From assembly GCA_022616055.1 (NCBI GenBank), contig JAKEFM010000225.1, forward strand, positions 1 to 37,598: a DNA stretch of 37,598 nt. Reading direction: 5' to 3'. The translations under genes and the position numbers were made by a program. The DNA is from Planctomycetota bacterium. GTDB taxonomy: Bacteria > Planctomycetota > UBA1135 > JAKEFM01. The notes beneath the pieces were generated by a model, which did not search any database, was not told where the DNA came from, and saw nothing but the letters and a program-made list of their open reading frames with translations. Positions 7,155 to 15,248 of the stretch are shown one piece after another. Position 1 is the first letter of the stretch. Every line of letters begins with the position of its first letter.

Positions 7155-8639
7155 CTACGCGCCCTTCTTCTTGGGGGGGGGCTTCTTCGGCTCCTCCTTC
7201 CCCTTCTTCCCCTTCCCCTTCTCCTCCTTCTTCTCCGCGACCTGGAGGTTCTTGAGGACCCACTCGCACCAGCCCGCGTCGAACTCCTCCGGGCTGACGC
7301 CGAAGACGTCCTTGAGGGTCTTCTCCTGGTTCTGGGGGTTGTAGGACTTGAAGAACTTCAGGAACGTGTCGGGGTGCCCCTCGAGGATGTAGCGGACGAT
7401 CGACCAGCCCTGGGCCAGGTCCTCGTAGTCGAGCTTGTTCAGGCCCGTCACCATCAGCTCGCGGAAGGGGCGGAAGGTCTTCTCCTCCACCATCTCGCGG
7501 CAGAGGAGGACGTAGGAGTTGTCGAGGTCCTTGTCCGCGATCGACCCCTTCCCGTACTCCGTGAGCGTCGTGCAGTAGGTGGTGTTCCGGCCGATGTGGG
7601 AGGTCGAGACGAAGAAGGAGAACCCCTCCTGGAGCCAGGGACGGGCCGCCCCGACCATGGCATCGACGTAGAGCCCCCCGAGGTTGTGCAGGCAGTCCCC
7701 CTCCAGCCCCCCGTCCCCCTGGACGAGGGCCGCCATCGTGCCCGTGACCGAGGGGGCCATGCGACAGCTCTCCCGGACGAAGTCCCGGGCGGCGTCGTCC
7801 AGCTTGTGGTACTTCGACTCGACCCACGGGAGGAGGTCGTTGAAGGTCGCCTTGTCGTTCAGGAAGAGGAAGTGCAGGCGCTTGGCGACCCCGGCCTTGA
7901 ACATCTGGTGCTCGGGGGGGAGCCCGAACTTCGCGTTGAGCTCCGCGTAGGCCTTCTCGAGGAGATCGAGGAGCTCCTGCGCCCTGTCGGGCGGGACCTG
8001 GCCCTTGATCGAGAAGTTGCGGCTCGAGAGCACCGTGGGGGGCGTCCCGCCGAAGTAGTCCTTGAGGCTGTCGGCCTCCGCCTTGTCCGCCGCCGCGTTC
8101 GCCGTGATCGCGGCCCCGACCTCGAGGGGCGCCGGGCCGGCCGCCTTCCCCTTCGCCGGCTCCTTGGACGGCCGCTTCGATTCCTCCTCCTCCTTCCTCT
8201 TCCTCTCGGCCTCGAGCTCCTTCGCGCGCGCCTTCGACACCCACTCCCCCTCGATCTTCACATAGCCGAGCCCCTCGCGCGCCTCCTCGTTGTCCGCGTC
8301 GATCCGCAGGATCATCGAGTAGACGTCCTTCATCTCCTTGCGGAGGTTGTTCGTCTTGCAGAAGTCGACGAGGTCCGCGAGCTCCATGAGGTCGCGCTTG
8401 TCGACCTTCTTCAGGCGCTCGAGGTACTCGTCGCGCGGGGTCGCGCCGATCTCGACCGCCTCGACGTCCGCGCGCGGGATCGTCTGGCGGCCGACGCTCG
8501 TCTCGATGACGACCTCCGTGTCGTTCTGCGAGACGACCTTTCCCTCGAGGCGCCCGCCGTTCTTCAGGCGGACGACGTCGCCGAGGGCTTCGCCGGCGAG
8601 GAGGAGGACGGCGGAGGCGAGGAGGAGGAAGGCGCGCAC
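7155..8639 (-). CDS. Secreted protein with gluzincin-like domain lacking HExxH
   Basis: 494 residues. GTG 8639 gives a clean signal peptide (MRAFLLLASAVLLLAGEALG). A small beta domain follows (VRLKNGGRLEGKVV..., about 20-60) of the kind often found at the N-terminus of planctomycete secreted proteins, then a charged Lys/Glu linker. The C-terminal half (from about residue 230) looks like a peptidase-MA domain. Where HExxH is expected it has CLHNLGG (His318, Asn319), although the downstream WLQEGFSFF Glu (Glu338) is kept. It is therefore probably inactive as a protease or very divergent. The tail is Lys-rich. It is the last gene of a three-gene minus-strand group; 73 bp separate it from the propeller gene. 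Function unknown. Confidence 0.7.
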   Translation of the reverse strand: MRAFLLLASAVLLLAGEALGDVVRLKNGGRLEGKVVSQNDTEVVIETSVGRQTIPRADVEAVEIGATPRDEYLERLKKVDKRDLMELADLVDFCKTNNLRKEMKDVYSMILRIDADNEEAREGLGYVKIEGEWVSKARAKELEAERKRKEEEESKRPSKEPAKGKAAGPAPLEVGAAITANAAADKAEADSLKDYFGGTPPTVLSSRNFSIKGQVPPDRAQELLDLLEKAYAELNAKFGLPPEHQMFKAGVAKRLHFLFLNDKATFNDLLPWVESKYHKLDDAARDFVRESCRMAPSVTGTMAALVQGDGGLEGDCLHNLGGLYVDAMVGAARPWLQEGFSFFVSTSHIGRNTTYCTTLTEYGKGSIADKDLDNSYVLLCREMVEEKTFRPFRELMVTGLNKLDYEDLAQGWSIVRYILEGHPDTFLKFFKSYNPQNQEKTLKDVFGVSPEEFDAGWCEWVLKNLQVAEKKEEKGKGKKGKEEPKKPPPKKKGA

Positions 8640-8712
8640 GTGGGCTTCTCCGTCGACCGGGGGCTGGCCGGCCGGATCGAGAGGAGATGGTACGACCTCC
8701 CCCCTCGGGGCA

Positions 8713-9636
8713 TCAACGCGGGGTCTCCCCGACGGCGAGTCCGGCGAGGGAGGCGAATCCCGTCCGCGACCGCCGGACCTTCCCCGACGGCCCGACCTCC
8801 AGGAGGACCCCCCCGACCGGCAGGAGGACCCCCCTCCCCCACGCCTCGAGGAAGTTCGTCTCCCCCGGGACGTCGAGGCTCGCGTCGGCGAGGACCTCCC
8901 CGTCCCTGGCGAAGCGCCGGACGAAGGCGGCCTCGACGGACGCCACCCAGATCCCGGAGGAATCGACCGCGAGGTGCTCCGCGGAGAACCCGAGGGTCGC
9001 GACCTCCCGCGCCTCGCCGCCGCCTCCGAGTCTCCAGATCCGTCCCGGCCCCGTCGCATCGAGGACCCAGAGGCCGCGGTCGGGCGCCTCGCGGACGTCG
9101 GTCGCCTCCCCCCCGATCGTCCAGCTCTCCCGCGTCCCCGAAACCGTCGCGACGACGTTTCCCTGGTCGTCCCCGTGGAGGATCCGCGACCGGCCTCTCT
9201 CCACGCAGCGGATGCCGGCGACGGATGCCGACTCGAGGATCCCGCCGTCCGGGCCGACCCGGACGAGGAGGCCTCGTCCCCGATCGGCGACCCATGCGCC
9301 GCCGTCCGGCTCACCCGCGAGATCCGCGACCCAGCCGAAGGGGCCCCCCTTGGCGAGGAGGGCGCCGTCGGGACCGATCCGGGCCAGGTCGAACGGGTCC
9401 GACGGCTCGGGGCCCCTCCCGGTCGCGACCCAGGCGCCTCCCCCCGGGAGGGCCGCGACGACCCGGGGCCATCCGCCGCAGCGGGCCGTCGCGAGGAGCC
9501 CCAGGTCGGCCCCGAGCAGGTGGACCTCCCCGGCGCCCCGGTCCGCCACCCATGCCGCTCGGCGGACGTTCCGGTCGTCCCGGCTGCAGGGAGAGACGAG
9601 GAGCGCCGCGAGCGCAGGCGCGATCCTGCGGATCAT
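8713..9636 (-). CDS. Exported NHL/SMP30-like beta-propeller protein
   Basis: 307 residues. A short hydrophobic N-terminus ends near VSPCSRDD; the Cys17 context (SPC) is not a standard lipobox, so lipidation is uncertain. The remainder is repeated four-stranded blades with motifs such as GGAWVATGRG, GGAWVADRGRG, RGLWVLDATGPG and SGIWVASVEA, typical of NHL/SMP30-like six-bladed propellers. ATG 9636 overlaps the stop of the upstream alkyltransferase-like gene in an ATGA (9636-9633), so translation is probably coupled. Why an exported propeller is coupled to a DNA-repair-like protein is unclear. Function unknown; a sensor or ligand-binding role is possible. Confidence 0.65.
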   Translation of the reverse strand: MIRRIAPALAALLVSPCSRDDRNVRRAAWVADRGAGEVHLLGADLGLLATARCGGWPRVVAALPGGGAWVATGRGPEPSDPFDLARIGPDGALLAKGGPFGWVADLAGEPDGGAWVADRGRGLLVRVGPDGGILESASVAGIRCVERGRSRILHGDDQGNVVATVSGTRESWTIGGEATDVREAPDRGLWVLDATGPGRIWRLGGGGEAREVATLGFSAEHLAVDSSGIWVASVEAAFVRRFARDGEVLADASLDVPGETNFLEAWGRGVLLPVGGVLLEVGPSGKVRRSRTGFASLAGLAVGETPR

Positions 9637-10235
9637 GGCGAGGCCGGCAGCGCCGGGGGGGAGGATGCGACCGGCCCCGGCTCGCTTCGCCCGCGAGGGA
9701 GGATCCCCTCGAGACGGAGCAGCTCCTCCTTGATGGGGACCGAGGGACCGTAGCCGGGCACCGAGCCGTCCGAGGCGACGACACGGTGCGTCGGGATGAA
9801 CAGGGGGAGGGGGTTCGCGGCGACGGCGGCTCCGACCGCTCGCGACGCCTGGGGGAACCCGAGCCGCTTCGCGATCTCCCCGTAGGCGAGGGTCGTCCCG
9901 CGGGGGATCCCCGCGACGACCTCCCAGACGGCCCGCTGGAAAGGGGTGCCGATCGGATCGAGGGGGACGACCGGATGCGCCGCCTCCCCGCACAGGCAGG
10001 CGCGAACGACCGCCGCGTAGGGCTCGAGCCTCGCCGGGTCCTCGACGAGCCTCGCCCGGGTGAACCGAACCGCGAGCCACCGGAAGAACGCCCCCGCGTC
10101 CTCCCCGGGGAGCGACAGGCGGCAGGCTCCCTTCTCCGTCGCCGCGACTCGGAAGGGGCGGCCCCCCGCCTCGAACCCGGACCAGAAGACCGCCTGCCCC
10201 GAGGGGGTCAGGCCCGATCCCGCTCTCTCCTCCAT
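9633..10235 (-). CDS. MGMT-like alkyltransferase-like protein with Thr in place of the active-site Cys
   Basis: 200 residues with the full DNA-binding domain of O6-alkylguanine-DNA alkyltransferases: GTPFQRAVWEVVAGIPRGTT, then LAYGEIAKRLG, then the Arg-finger segment SRAVGAAVAANP. Where the family has PCHRV the sequence reads IPTHRVV; the Thr149 codon is ACG at 9791-9789. Without the acceptor Cys it cannot perform the suicidal alkyl transfer. Known alkyltransferase-like (ATL) proteins have Trp at this place and flag lesions for nucleotide-excision repair, so a similar lesion-binding role is inferred. The N-terminal ribonuclease-like half (1-90) is present. ATG 10235 has ggagg 6 nt upstream; ATG 10322 is a longer alternative. 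Confidence 0.78.
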   Translation of the reverse strand: MEERAGSGLTPSGQAVFWSGFEAGGRPFRVAATEKGACRLSLPGEDAGAFFRWLAVRFTRARLVEDPARLEPYAAVVRACLCGEAAHPVVPLDPIGTPFQRAVWEVVAGIPRGTTLAYGEIAKRLGFPQASRAVGAAVAANPLPLFIPTHRVVASDGSVPGYGPSVPIKEELLRLEGILPRGRSEPGPVASSPPALPASP

Positions 10236-10339
10236 CCCGGCCTCCACTCGACCTCTCCGCACCCATACGACGCTGGGGGGAACGGGAGTGGGGACAATCC
10301 CCCAAGTTCCCGGGCGGGGCATGCCGATATGCGGCCGTC

Positions 10340-11200
10340 GTGCAGGCCGGTCCCAGGATCCTCGCTTTCTCGGGCGTCGCCCTCGCCGTCACCGCCCTGG
10401 TCGGGGTCTCCCTCCCCGCGAGGGTCGAGGAAGTCCACATGGTCGACGAGCTGACGCGCGTCGGCGAGCCCTTCTCCCTCGTCGCGAAGGTGGTCGGGGG
10501 GCGGCTGCGCGGGAGGTTCGGCGGCGTCGAGGGGGCGCGGGTCGCCTTCGAGATCGACGGCGAGCGGGCGGGGACCGCCCAGACCGACGGCGCCGGAAAG
10601 GCGACCGTGCGCTTCGTCCTCCGCGCGCCGGGGGAATACGACCTCTTCGCGCGGGCGGAGCTCCCCTCGAAGGTCGCGCTCCCGCTCGCGACCGGCCTCG
10701 TCCGCGTCGTCGACGCCGAGGAGCCGATCGTCATCACCGACATCGACGGCACGCTCGCCGACAGCTCGGTCTACGGCCCCCTCTTCAACTCCCCGCGCGA
10801 GATCCGGGCCCTGCCGGGCGCGGTCGAGGGGATCCGGGAGCTCGCGCGGGACATGGTCGTCATGTACGTGACCCAGAGGGACGAGGACCTCGAGCCGCAC
10901 ACCCGCGAGTGGCTCCGGCACCGGGAGTTCCCGAGCGGTCCCGTCCTCTTCTCCCGCAGCCTCCACGACTTCTTCGAGACGGCCTCCTACAAGCGGGAGA
11001 CGCTGAAGATGATCAAGCGGAAGTTCCCCCGGGTCCTCGTCGGGATCGGGGACTCCGAGGAGGACGCGGAGGCCTACGTCGCGGCGTCGATCCCGGCCTT
11101 CCTCGTCGGGAAGTTCGCCACCCCCCCCGCCGGGACCCAGGTCTTCGCCGACTGGGAGAGCCTGGTCGAGGCCGTGCAGGAGCTGCGCGGCCGGCGCTGA
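10340..11200 (+). CDS. Exported App1/LNS2-type HAD phosphatase with N-terminal Ig-like domain
   Basis: 286 residues from GTG 10340. An N-terminal membrane segment (about 7-26) is followed by a beta domain (about 35-125, LVAKVVGGRLRG...GVRVAF-like strands) and then an LNS2/App1 HAD domain. That domain has motif I DIDGT (Asp134, Asp136, Thr138), motif II VMYVTQRDE, a Lys-rich motif III (KRETLKMIKRKF) and motif IV GIGDSEEDAEAY. Homologues include yeast App1p and lipin/Smp2 phosphatidate phosphatases, so a lipid or other phosphomonoester substrate outside or at the membrane is inferred. GATATG (10326-10331) ends 8 nt before GTG, compatible with an almost leaderless mRNA. The gene ends flush against the convergent gene at 11201. 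Confidence 0.78.
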   Translation: MQAGPRILAFSGVALAVTALVGVSLPARVEEVHMVDELTRVGEPFSLVAKVVGGRLRGRFGGVEGARVAFEIDGERAGTAQTDGAGKATVRFVLRAPGEYDLFARAELPSKVALPLATGLVRVVDAEEPIVITDIDGTLADSSVYGPLFNSPREIRALPGAVEGIRELARDMVVMYVTQRDEDLEPHTREWLRHREFPSGPVLFSRSLHDFFETASYKRETLKMIKRKFPRVLVGIGDSEEDAEAYVAASIPAFLVGKFATPPAGTQVFADWESLVEAVQELRGRR

Positions 11201-12748
11201 CTAGAAGAGGACGACCTTCTGCTTCAGGCGGTCGAGGTAGGTCGTCGCCGTCCCTTCCTTCTGGACCACCTCGAAGACGACCTCGTAGGAGCCGTTGGGG
11301 AGCGCCCCGGCCGACGGGGGGATCGGGAAAGGGGTGATCCCGTAGGGGACGAGGGAGAGGGGCGCGCTGTAGGAGAGGGTTCCCCCCTGCCCCTTCAGGA
11401 ACGCGGATCCGACGACGGTGGCGGGGGCGTCGGTCCAGTTGCGCACGGCGAGCCCGAGCGAGCCGAGGTGGACCGCCGTCCCGCCCGAGCGCTCCGGCCG
11501 GTAGGGGCGGAAGGAGAAGATCTCGAGCCCCTCGCCGATCTCGTTCGCGACGAGGAAGGTGCCCGGGGCCTTCACCATCGGGAGGACGTCCCAGCAGAGG
11601 GCCACGGACCCTCCCTCGTCGGTCGCCTTCCACCCGAGGAGGCGCAGGTCGGAGGGGTCCGAGACGTCGAAGAGGGTCACCCCGTCCTGCGCGTTCGCCG
11701 TGAACAGGAAGCTCCCCAGCCGCCGGGCGTAGTGGACGAAGCTCGTCGCCGAGGCGTACTGCGCCACCTCGACGATCCCCCCGCCCCCCGCGGCGCCGGA
11801 GACGTCGAGGACGTTGAGCCCCCCCCACGCCGGATTCGGGATCTCGTTCGTCAGGTAGACGCGCCCTCCGTCGGCGGAGAGCGCCATCGAGTGGCCGTCC
11901 ACCGAGGGGCCGTACGACGAGAACTGGGAGAGGAAGACCGGCGCCTGCGGCTCCTCGACGTCGATCAGGAAGACCCCCTGCGTCAGCGCCCCGACGGTGA
12001 GCACGTGCCGGCCGAGCGACGCGTTCCAGCCCGCGTGGAAGTCGTGGGCGAAGAAGGGGGGCGTCGGGCCGCCGGGCGGCCCGAGCGTCGTCAGGTAGAC
12101 CGGCACCCAGGGGACGGTCACGTCGTAGACGTCGATGTGCCCGTCGATCGCCGCGAAGGGGCCGAAGGAGGCCCCCGCGTAGAGGAAGCGCTTCCCTCCC
12201 CGCGACTCGACGAAGACGTGGTGGACGTTTTCCGGGACGCCGAGGTGGGAGGGGTTCGACGCGTAGACGGGCCCCGCCGGGGTGAGGGCCCAGATATGGG
12301 CCCCGACCTGGGGGAAGAAGACCGTCTCGTTGCCGAGCGCGACGTAGAGGATCCCCCCCTGCTCGAACATGGAGACGTCCCAGACCGGGAACTGGATCTG
12401 GATCGCGGCGAGGAGCACGGCCTTCCTCGGATCCCCCACGTCGAAGAAGTCGACGCCGCCCCCGCCCGGGGACACCCGCGCCGCGGCGAGGACGTCCCCG
12501 TGGAGGTCGAGATCCATGTAGTAGCCGGTCGCCGGCACGAGGCGCGTGACGGGCTGGAGGAGCTCCCCGTAGGGATCCGCGGGGGCGAGGCCCGCGCCCC
12601 AGGAGGGAGTCGCGACGATCGGCGTCCCCCCGCTCCCGGAGTGGCACTCCGGCGCGAAGTCCTGGGCACGGACAGGGCCTCTCCAGAGGAGGAGGATGGT
12701 CCCGGCCGCCGTCGCGACGAGGACGGAGCGGCGTCGAGCGGGGGGCAT
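11201..12748 (-). CDS. Secreted LVIVD-repeat beta-propeller protein
   Basis: 515 residues with a signal peptide (MPPARRRSVLVATAAGTILLLW...RAQ). Repeated blades carry the LVIVD-type pattern: GVDFFDVGDPRK, HIDVYDVTVPW, GVFLIDVEEPQAP, LNVLDVSGA, GVTLFDVSDPSDLRLL and LEIFSFRP. LVIVD repeats are known from bacterial and archaeal cell-surface propellers of unknown ligand. A C-terminal beta-sandwich (about 415-515) carries no catalytic motif. ATG 12748 lies just before the signal peptide. On this strand TATGCT (12771-12766) ends 17 nt before it, giving a leader of about 11 nt. It is divergent from ygfZ, 80 bp apart. Confidence 0.75.
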   Translation of the reverse strand: MPPARRRSVLVATAAGTILLLWRGPVRAQDFAPECHSGSGGTPIVATPSWGAGLAPADPYGELLQPVTRLVPATGYYMDLDLHGDVLAAARVSPGGGGVDFFDVGDPRKAVLLAAIQIQFPVWDVSMFEQGGILYVALGNETVFFPQVGAHIWALTPAGPVYASNPSHLGVPENVHHVFVESRGGKRFLYAGASFGPFAAIDGHIDVYDVTVPWVPVYLTTLGPPGGPTPPFFAHDFHAGWNASLGRHVLTVGALTQGVFLIDVEEPQAPVFLSQFSSYGPSVDGHSMALSADGGRVYLTNEIPNPAWGGLNVLDVSGAAGGGGIVEVAQYASATSFVHYARRLGSFLFTANAQDGVTLFDVSDPSDLRLLGWKATDEGGSVALCWDVLPMVKAPGTFLVANEIGEGLEIFSFRPYRPERSGGTAVHLGSLGLAVRNWTDAPATVVGSAFLKGQGGTLSYSAPLSLVPYGITPFPIPPSAGALPNGSYEVVFEVVQKEGTATTYLDRLKQKVVLF

Positions 12749-12828
12749 GAGAGGCGGCGAGATCGAGCATAGCCACGTTGCGCGCCCCCCTCTACCTCGG
12801 GGTCCGGGCCTTCCGTAGTCTCCCTTCC

Positions 12829-13899
12829 ATGACGGATCTGGCGACGCTCCTCTCCCGTCTCGGCGCACGCTTCGGCGCAGGGACCGATCCCGCCGACTTC
12901 GGCGATCCCGCCGCCGAGGTCCGCGCGGCCGGGTCGGCGCTCGTCGCGGGTCTCCTGCCGTGGGAGGGCCTCGTGCGCGTCGTCGGGAGCGAGGCGGTCC
13001 CCTTCCTCCAGCGCCTCCTCTCCTGCGACCTGCGCGATCTCGCGCCGGGAGCGAGCGCGCCCGGCTGCCTCCTCTCCCCCACCGGGCGCGCCCTCGCCGT
13101 CGTCCTCGCCCTGCGAACCGACGGGGAGGTCCTCCTCGGGGTCGAAACCCCGTTCGCTCGTCCCCTCGCGCAGGCGCTCGAGAGGTACCGCTTCTCCGAG
13201 GCGGTCGGGATCGCCGACGGCTCGGAGACCGCGGCCTGGCTCATCCTCCTCGGCCCAAAGGCGCCCGAAGCCCTCCGTTCTCTCGGCGTCGCCGAACCCC
13301 CGGCCCGGGGGAGCCACATCGTCCCCGCCAACGGCGAAGGGGTCGGGCGCATCCTGCGAACCGACCTACTCGGCGTTCCGGAGTACCGGCTCCTCGCCCC
13401 GCGCGACCAGGCCGCTTCCCTCCTCGAGCGCCTCCTCGCCCCGGTCCCCGGCGCGAGGCCGATCGGGACGGTCGCCCGGGAGCACCTCCGCATCCGCGCC
13501 GGCCTTCCCCGGCCGGGCCTCGACCTCGACGACTCGGTGTATCCCGAGGAGGTCGGTCTCGAGGCCGCCCTCTCGACCTCGAAGGGGTGCTACCCGGGCC
13601 AGGAGGTCGTCGCCAAGATCCGGACGTACGGAGGCGCGAAGCGCAGGCTCATCGTCCTCGGCTTCGATGCGGGCGACGAGCCGCGCCGAGGCGACGCCGT
13701 CGAGCGGGAAGGCGCGGAGGTCGGCCGCCTCACCAGCGTCAGCGCGGAGCCCGCGCTCGGTCCAGCCCACGCGCTGGCGCTCGTGAAGAAAGAGGCGGCG
13801 GCGCCGGGAACCCTCCTCGCCGCCCGCCGCGGCCCCGCCTCCCTGCGGGCGAGGGTTCTCCCTTCCGCGACGGCGATCGCGAGTTCTCCTCGACCCTGA
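12829..13899 (+). CDS. ygfZ: Folate-binding protein YgfZ
   Basis: 356 residues of the GcvT-like fold. The YgfZ fingerprint K-G-C-Y-x-G-Q-E is exact (KGCYPGQE from Lys252, Cys254). Upstream LLSPTGRALAVVLALRTDG and downstream RRLIVLGFDAGDEPRRG match the tetrahydrofolate-binding core and C-terminal barrel. YgfZ/IBA57 proteins support maintenance of some [4Fe-4S] enzymes such as MiaB, with folate as partner. ATG 12829 was chosen over the upstream TTG at 12778: TAGTCT (12816-12821) ends 7 nt before it, implying a leaderless transcript, and there is no Shine-Dalgarno sequence. It is slightly longer than E. coli YgfZ (326). Confidence 0.88.
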   Translation: MTDLATLLSRLGARFGAGTDPADFGDPAAEVRAAGSALVAGLLPWEGLVRVVGSEAVPFLQRLLSCDLRDLAPGASAPGCLLSPTGRALAVVLALRTDGEVLLGVETPFARPLAQALERYRFSEAVGIADGSETAAWLILLGPKAPEALRSLGVAEPPARGSHIVPANGEGVGRILRTDLLGVPEYRLLAPRDQAASLLERLLAPVPGARPIGTVAREHLRIRAGLPRPGLDLDDSVYPEEVGLEAALSTSKGCYPGQEVVAKIRTYGGAKRRLIVLGFDAGDEPRRGDAVEREGAEVGRLTSVSAEPALGPAHALALVKKEAAAPGTLLAARRGPASLRARVLPSATAIASSPRP

Positions 13900-13958
13900 T
13901 TCACCCTGCTAGGGGCCGCGCCGGACCCTCGGATCGGACATGAACGGCGGAGCCTGGG

Positions 13959-15248
13959 CTAGGGGAGGAAGCCGAGATCGTTCACCGCGTGGCCGGGGAA
14001 GATGGACGCGAGGTTCGAGGGGGTCTCCTCGAGCCAACGGAGGAGGACGGTCCCGAAGACGTCCCGGAAGTCGGCGATCATCGCCGGCTCGCCGTCCGGG
14101 GCGAGGGCTCCCGGGTCGAGGGAGGGGTGGGCCGTCGCGAAGCCTCCGTTCACCCCGTTCCCGAAGACGAGGACCGGATTGACCGATCCGTGGTCGGAGC
14201 CGTGGCTGCCGTTCTGGTAGACCGTCCGGCCGAACTCGGAGAAGACGACGACGAGCGTGTCGTCCGCGAGGCCGTTCGCGACGAGGTCCGCGTGCAGGGC
14301 GTTCAGCCCCTGGCTCAGCGTCGCGAGGAGACCGGCGTGGAAGCCTCCGGCGTCCTGGTCGTCATGGGTGTCGAAGCCGCCGTAGCCGAGGTGGAAGACG
14401 CGCAGGCCGACGTTCGCGACGAGGAGCCGGACGACGAGGCGGAGGGAGCGCCCGAGGCGGCCCGCCGGATAGGTCCCGACGTAGGGGACCGGCGCGATCG
14501 CGGAGAAGACGTCGATCAGACCGAGGAGCCCGCTCGAGGTCGCGGCGATCGACCCGAGGGGATCGGGGAGGGATTCGGCGCCGGCGGCGATCGCGGCGTA
14601 GGCGTTCTTGCGGTTCTCCGCGTCCCCGGGGTGGAAGCCGTCGGAGGGGAAGGCGACGTCGTCGAACGAGTCGGCCGCCGGCAGGAAGCCGTCCGTCTCC
14701 CCGGTGAGGAGCGTCCTGCGGTCGAAGACTTCGAGGGCCGCGGGGAACGCGGGAGTCGGGTGGAGGTTCAGGTACCGGGCGAGCCACCCTTCCTGGCCGG
14801 GCGAGGCCGGGAGTCCCGTGTGCCAGATCCGCATGGCGTAGTCGTGGGAGAAGTTCGGGTTCGGGTAGGAGACCCCCTGGACCACGGCGAGCCGGCCGGC
14901 GTCGTAGTGGGCCTTGAGCTCGGCGAGCGAGGGATGGAATCCGACCGGCGTGCCGGGGACCTTGAGGACCGAGGACTCGGGGACGGAGAGCGTGGGGCGG
15001 TATTCGGTGTAGTAGGCCCCGCCGTCGACGGCCCAGGGAACGACCGTGTTCAGCCCGTCGTTCCCCCCGTCGAGTTCGACCAGGAGGAGATTCCGGGGAG
15101 GGGCGCCCTGCGCCCCGGCGACCGAGCGCAGGAGGATCCCCGGCCCGAGCGCGGCCGCGGAGAGGGTGCAGACCCCGGTCTTCAGGAACCCGCGCCGCGT
15201 AAGCGCCGGGATCGGCCCCCGCCTCGTCCGCCTCGTGGGGTCGCTCAA
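13959..15248 (-). CDS. Tat-exported DUF1501 protein
   Basis: 429 residues. The N-terminus carries a twin-arginine signal, LTRRGFLKTG, followed by a hydrophobic stretch ending near VAGAQG, so it is likely exported folded. The body is a DUF1501 domain of the alkaline-phosphatase/sulfatase superfamily: LLLVELDGGNDGLNTVVPW near the start, FHLGYGGFDTHDDQ in the middle, and VVVFSEFGRTVYQNGSHGSDHG later, with the Asp/His residues typical of metal binding. Start TTG 15248 overlaps the DUF1800 stop (TTGA 15248-15245). DUF1501 and DUF1800 are usually adjacent in planctomycetes and some other phyla. Their function is undefined; extracellular polymer or polysaccharide metabolism has been suggested. Confidence 0.85.
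   Translation of the reverse strand: MSDPTRRTRRGPIPALTRRGFLKTGVCTLSAAALGPGILLRSVAGAQGAPPRNLLLVELDGGNDGLNTVVPWAVDGGAYYTEYRPTLSVPESSVLKVPGTPVGFHPSLAELKAHYDAGRLAVVQGVSYPNPNFSHDYAMRIWHTGLPASPGQEGWLARYLNLHPTPAFPAALEVFDRRTLLTGETDGFLPAADSFDDVAFPSDGFHPGDAENRKNAYAAIAAGAESLPDPLGSIAATSSGLLGLIDVFSAIAPVPYVGTYPAGRLGRSLRLVVRLLVANVGLRVFHLGYGGFDTHDDQDAGGFHAGLLATLSQGLNALHADLVANGLADDTLVVVFSEFGRTVYQNGSHGSDHGSVNPVLVFGNGVNGGFATAHPSLDPGALAPDGEPAMIADFRDVFGTVLLRWLEETPSNLASIFPGHAVNDLGFLP

Noticed and set aside
7374-10454. A 1026-codon plus-strand open frame
   Set aside because: It lies opposite three minus-strand genes with recognisable domains and coupled starts; its composition is that of an antisense shadow.
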